Of a DNA stretch of 64,000 nucleotides, positions 62,970 through 64,000 are shown one piece after another. How positions within the stretch are numbered: the stretch's first letter is position 1; every line of letters begins with the position of its first letter. Both the position numbers and the translations under genes were made by a program. Below the pieces are notes generated by a model. It was not told the DNA's origin, searched no databases, and was given only the letters and a program-made list of their open reading frames with translations. This DNA is from a bacterium (lineage in GTDB: Bacteria > Oederibacteriota > JAAXVQ01 > JAUVAV01), in the NCBI GenBank assembly GCA_021108215.1, contig JAIORK010000008.1:1-64000 (forward strand), read 5' to 3'.

Positions 62970-63551
62970 ATGAAAAAAATAGTATTGCTATTTGCATGCT
63001 TGATCATTTTTATTTTCCCAAAGGAGGCGGAAGTGTCGCAAATTCATATTGAGGAAGTTGATGCGGTTCCTTTGGGGGAATATATCCAGGAAAGGGTATC
63101 GGAAGATACGCATATTCTTCTGGTCAAGGGTTCAATTAAAAGTGAACTGTTCAAGGATGTGACATTCCCGAAAGAGACGCATTACCAGAAGGGAAAAGAG
63201 ACTGGCTATCAGGAATTTGTATTTCAATATCAGGTTGAAGCCGTGATCCGATCTGATAAGTTCAAAGCCAAGGATGTGTTTTGGGTTTGGAAAGAGCCTG
63301 CCTATACATATGATGACATGAAACGATATCATGAAGAAGGTATGCTGGGATCGCCAATTGTTTTGGAAGAAAAACCGAACTATCCCATCAAGGGTGACCG
63401 GTTGATTGTGTTTATTACCAACTCGGAATTGGAAAATAAGGCATGCCCGGAAACGTATATAATCAATAAAAAAGAGGGTATGGGTGCTTCTGAGGAAATC
63501 ACAAACTTGTTGGGAAAGAAGCTGAAAGTATGGTGGCAATTCTGGTTGTAG
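62970..63551 (+). CDS. Secreted hypothetical protein
   Basis: This 193-residue protein has a signal peptide (MKKIVLLFACLIIFIFPKEA) and a beta-rich mature part (HILLVKGSIKSELFKDVTF, GYQEFVFQYQVEAVI, GDRLIVFITNSEL). I do not recognise the family. One Cys (NKACPETY) remains in the mature part. It ends FWL-TAG, where the TAG lies inside a GTAG palindrome, so the C-terminus may be a product of that insertion. GAGG precedes ATG 62970. Confidence 0.75.
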   Translation: MKKIVLLFACLIIFIFPKEAEVSQIHIEEVDAVPLGEYIQERVSEDTHILLVKGSIKSELFKDVTFPKETHYQKGKETGYQEFVFQYQVEAVIRSDKFKAKDVFWVWKEPAYTYDDMKRYHEEGMLGSPIVLEEKPNYPIKGDRLIVFITNSELENKACPETYIINKKEGMGASEEITNLLGKKLKVWWQFWL

Positions 63552-63575
63552 AGACGTTGCATGCAACGTCTCTAC
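63548..63575. repeat. GTAG palindrome supplying the upstream gene's stop
   Basis: A perfect 28-bp copy. Its bases 2-4 (TAG) are the stop codon of the 62970 gene. Confidence 0.9.
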
Positions 63576-63698
63576 AACCAATGTTGCGCATGTTCGCATC
63601 CATGACAAAAACCCCAAAAAACATAATTTGGTTTGCAAGAAATATCACCCTTTTGTGTCTAAACCTATGAAAAGCAAATAGACCCAAGGGGGTGTTGT

Positions 63699-64000
63699 AT
63701 GTCTGAAATGGAGCGCTACAAAAACAAATACCGTGTCGGAACAATCCGCTTGAAGGATTGGGATTATTCATCAAATGGATGTTATTTTGTCACGATCTGC
63801 ACAAAAAACCAGGAACCGTTTTTTGGTGATTGGGTTGATGGCAGATTGGTTTTAAAGGATGTTGGGAAAATCGCGGAATGTTATTGGCGGGAAATTCCTG
63901 TGCATTTTCCGTGCGTGAAATTGGATGCGTTTGTGGTTATGCCGAATCATGTGCACGGGATTATTAATATTGAAAAACCGGTAGGTGGCAATGTAGAGAC
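63699..64000 (+). CDS. REP-associated tyrosine transposase (Y1/HUH), partial
   Basis: The first 100 codons of a Y1_Tnp (IS200/RAYT-type) protein are present; the rest lies beyond the window. MSEMERYKNKYRVGTIRLKD is followed by SNGCYFVTICTKNQEPFF and the HUH metal motif FVVMPNHVHGI. AAGGGGGTG precedes ATG 63699. Such enzymes cut single-stranded palindromic REP sequences next to a GTAG tetranucleotide. The last visible bases, just after the HUH motif, are GTAGAGAC (63993-64000), the start of the palindrome family found throughout this region, read in frame as VET. The catalytic tyrosine is out of view. Confidence 0.9.
   Translation, partial: MSEMERYKNKYRVGTIRLKDWDYSSNGCYFVTICTKNQEPFFGDWVDGRLVLKDVGKIAECYWREIPVHFPCVKLDAFVVMPNHVHGIINIEKPVGGNVE

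Noticed and set aside
47271-64000. Integron with attC sites
   Set aside because: The repeats are symmetric GTAG...CTAC palindromes without attC core-site features, genes face both directions, and no integron integrase is present.

Overview
The window reads as a chromosomal segment of an uncultivated Gram-negative bacterium. The best guess is a member of the Omnitrophota or a neighbouring PVC-type candidate phylum, with low to moderate confidence. The guess rests on an enormous multidomain ORF of a style known from that group, a compact branched-chain amino acid operon in a Geobacter-like order, and many intergenic palindromes. TGA, TAG and TAA all serve as ordinary stops, so the genetic code is standard.

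Positions 1-4.7 kb hold a structured 106-bp tandem repeat, a PHP-domain phosphoesterase, a membrane-anchored TPR protein, tRNA-Ala(GGC), a four-helix-bundle protein, an amidohydrolase and a solitary cyclic-nucleotide-binding-domain protein. Positions 4.8-17.0 kb hold one long co-directional operon with a sigma70-like promoter at 4827 and a strong terminator at 17001: ilvD, ilvB, ilvN, ilvC, a PssA-like membrane protein that has lost its catalytic motif, leuA, leuC, leuD, leuB and asd. Together these cover most of valine/isoleucine and leucine synthesis plus aspartate-semialdehyde dehydrogenase. The aminotransferase and threonine deaminase are not present here. Palindromes sit between several of the genes. 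An AT-rich protein of unknown function, truA and a DUF4922/HIT-like phosphorylase-type gene follow.

Positions 21.37-47.23 kb are a single uninterrupted reading frame of 8620 codons. Its N-terminus has a signal-anchor. The rest strings together a TraB/ChaN-like domain, a PLP-enzyme-like domain, a GT4 glycosyltransferase, kinase-like folds, methyltransferase-like folds, a HIT-like domain, a NagB-like sugar-phosphate isomerase, a CPBP membrane protease, a HAD-like domain and an HD-GYP domain, linked by membrane segments. Several modules are duplicated or triplicated within the chain. This is the most remarkable object in the window.

Positions 47.2-64 kb are an accessory island. It holds a Fic protein with a hairpin operator, a DUF4143 ATPase with a near-leaderless promoter, the mobile mystery protein A/B pair, a DEAD-box helicase between direct repeats, a decayed BrnT/CopG-type remnant, an XRE regulator, two receiver-domain proteins (one without its phospho-acceptor), an OLD-family nuclease, an IS3-family element, HicAB, BrnTA, a DUF3179 protein and several gene fragments. 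It is studded with palindromes that start with GTAG and end with CTAC. A REP-associated (Y1/HUH) transposase starts at 63699 and runs off the window, apparently with a copy of the same palindrome inside its own coding sequence. In three genes the stop codon is the TAG of such a palindrome.
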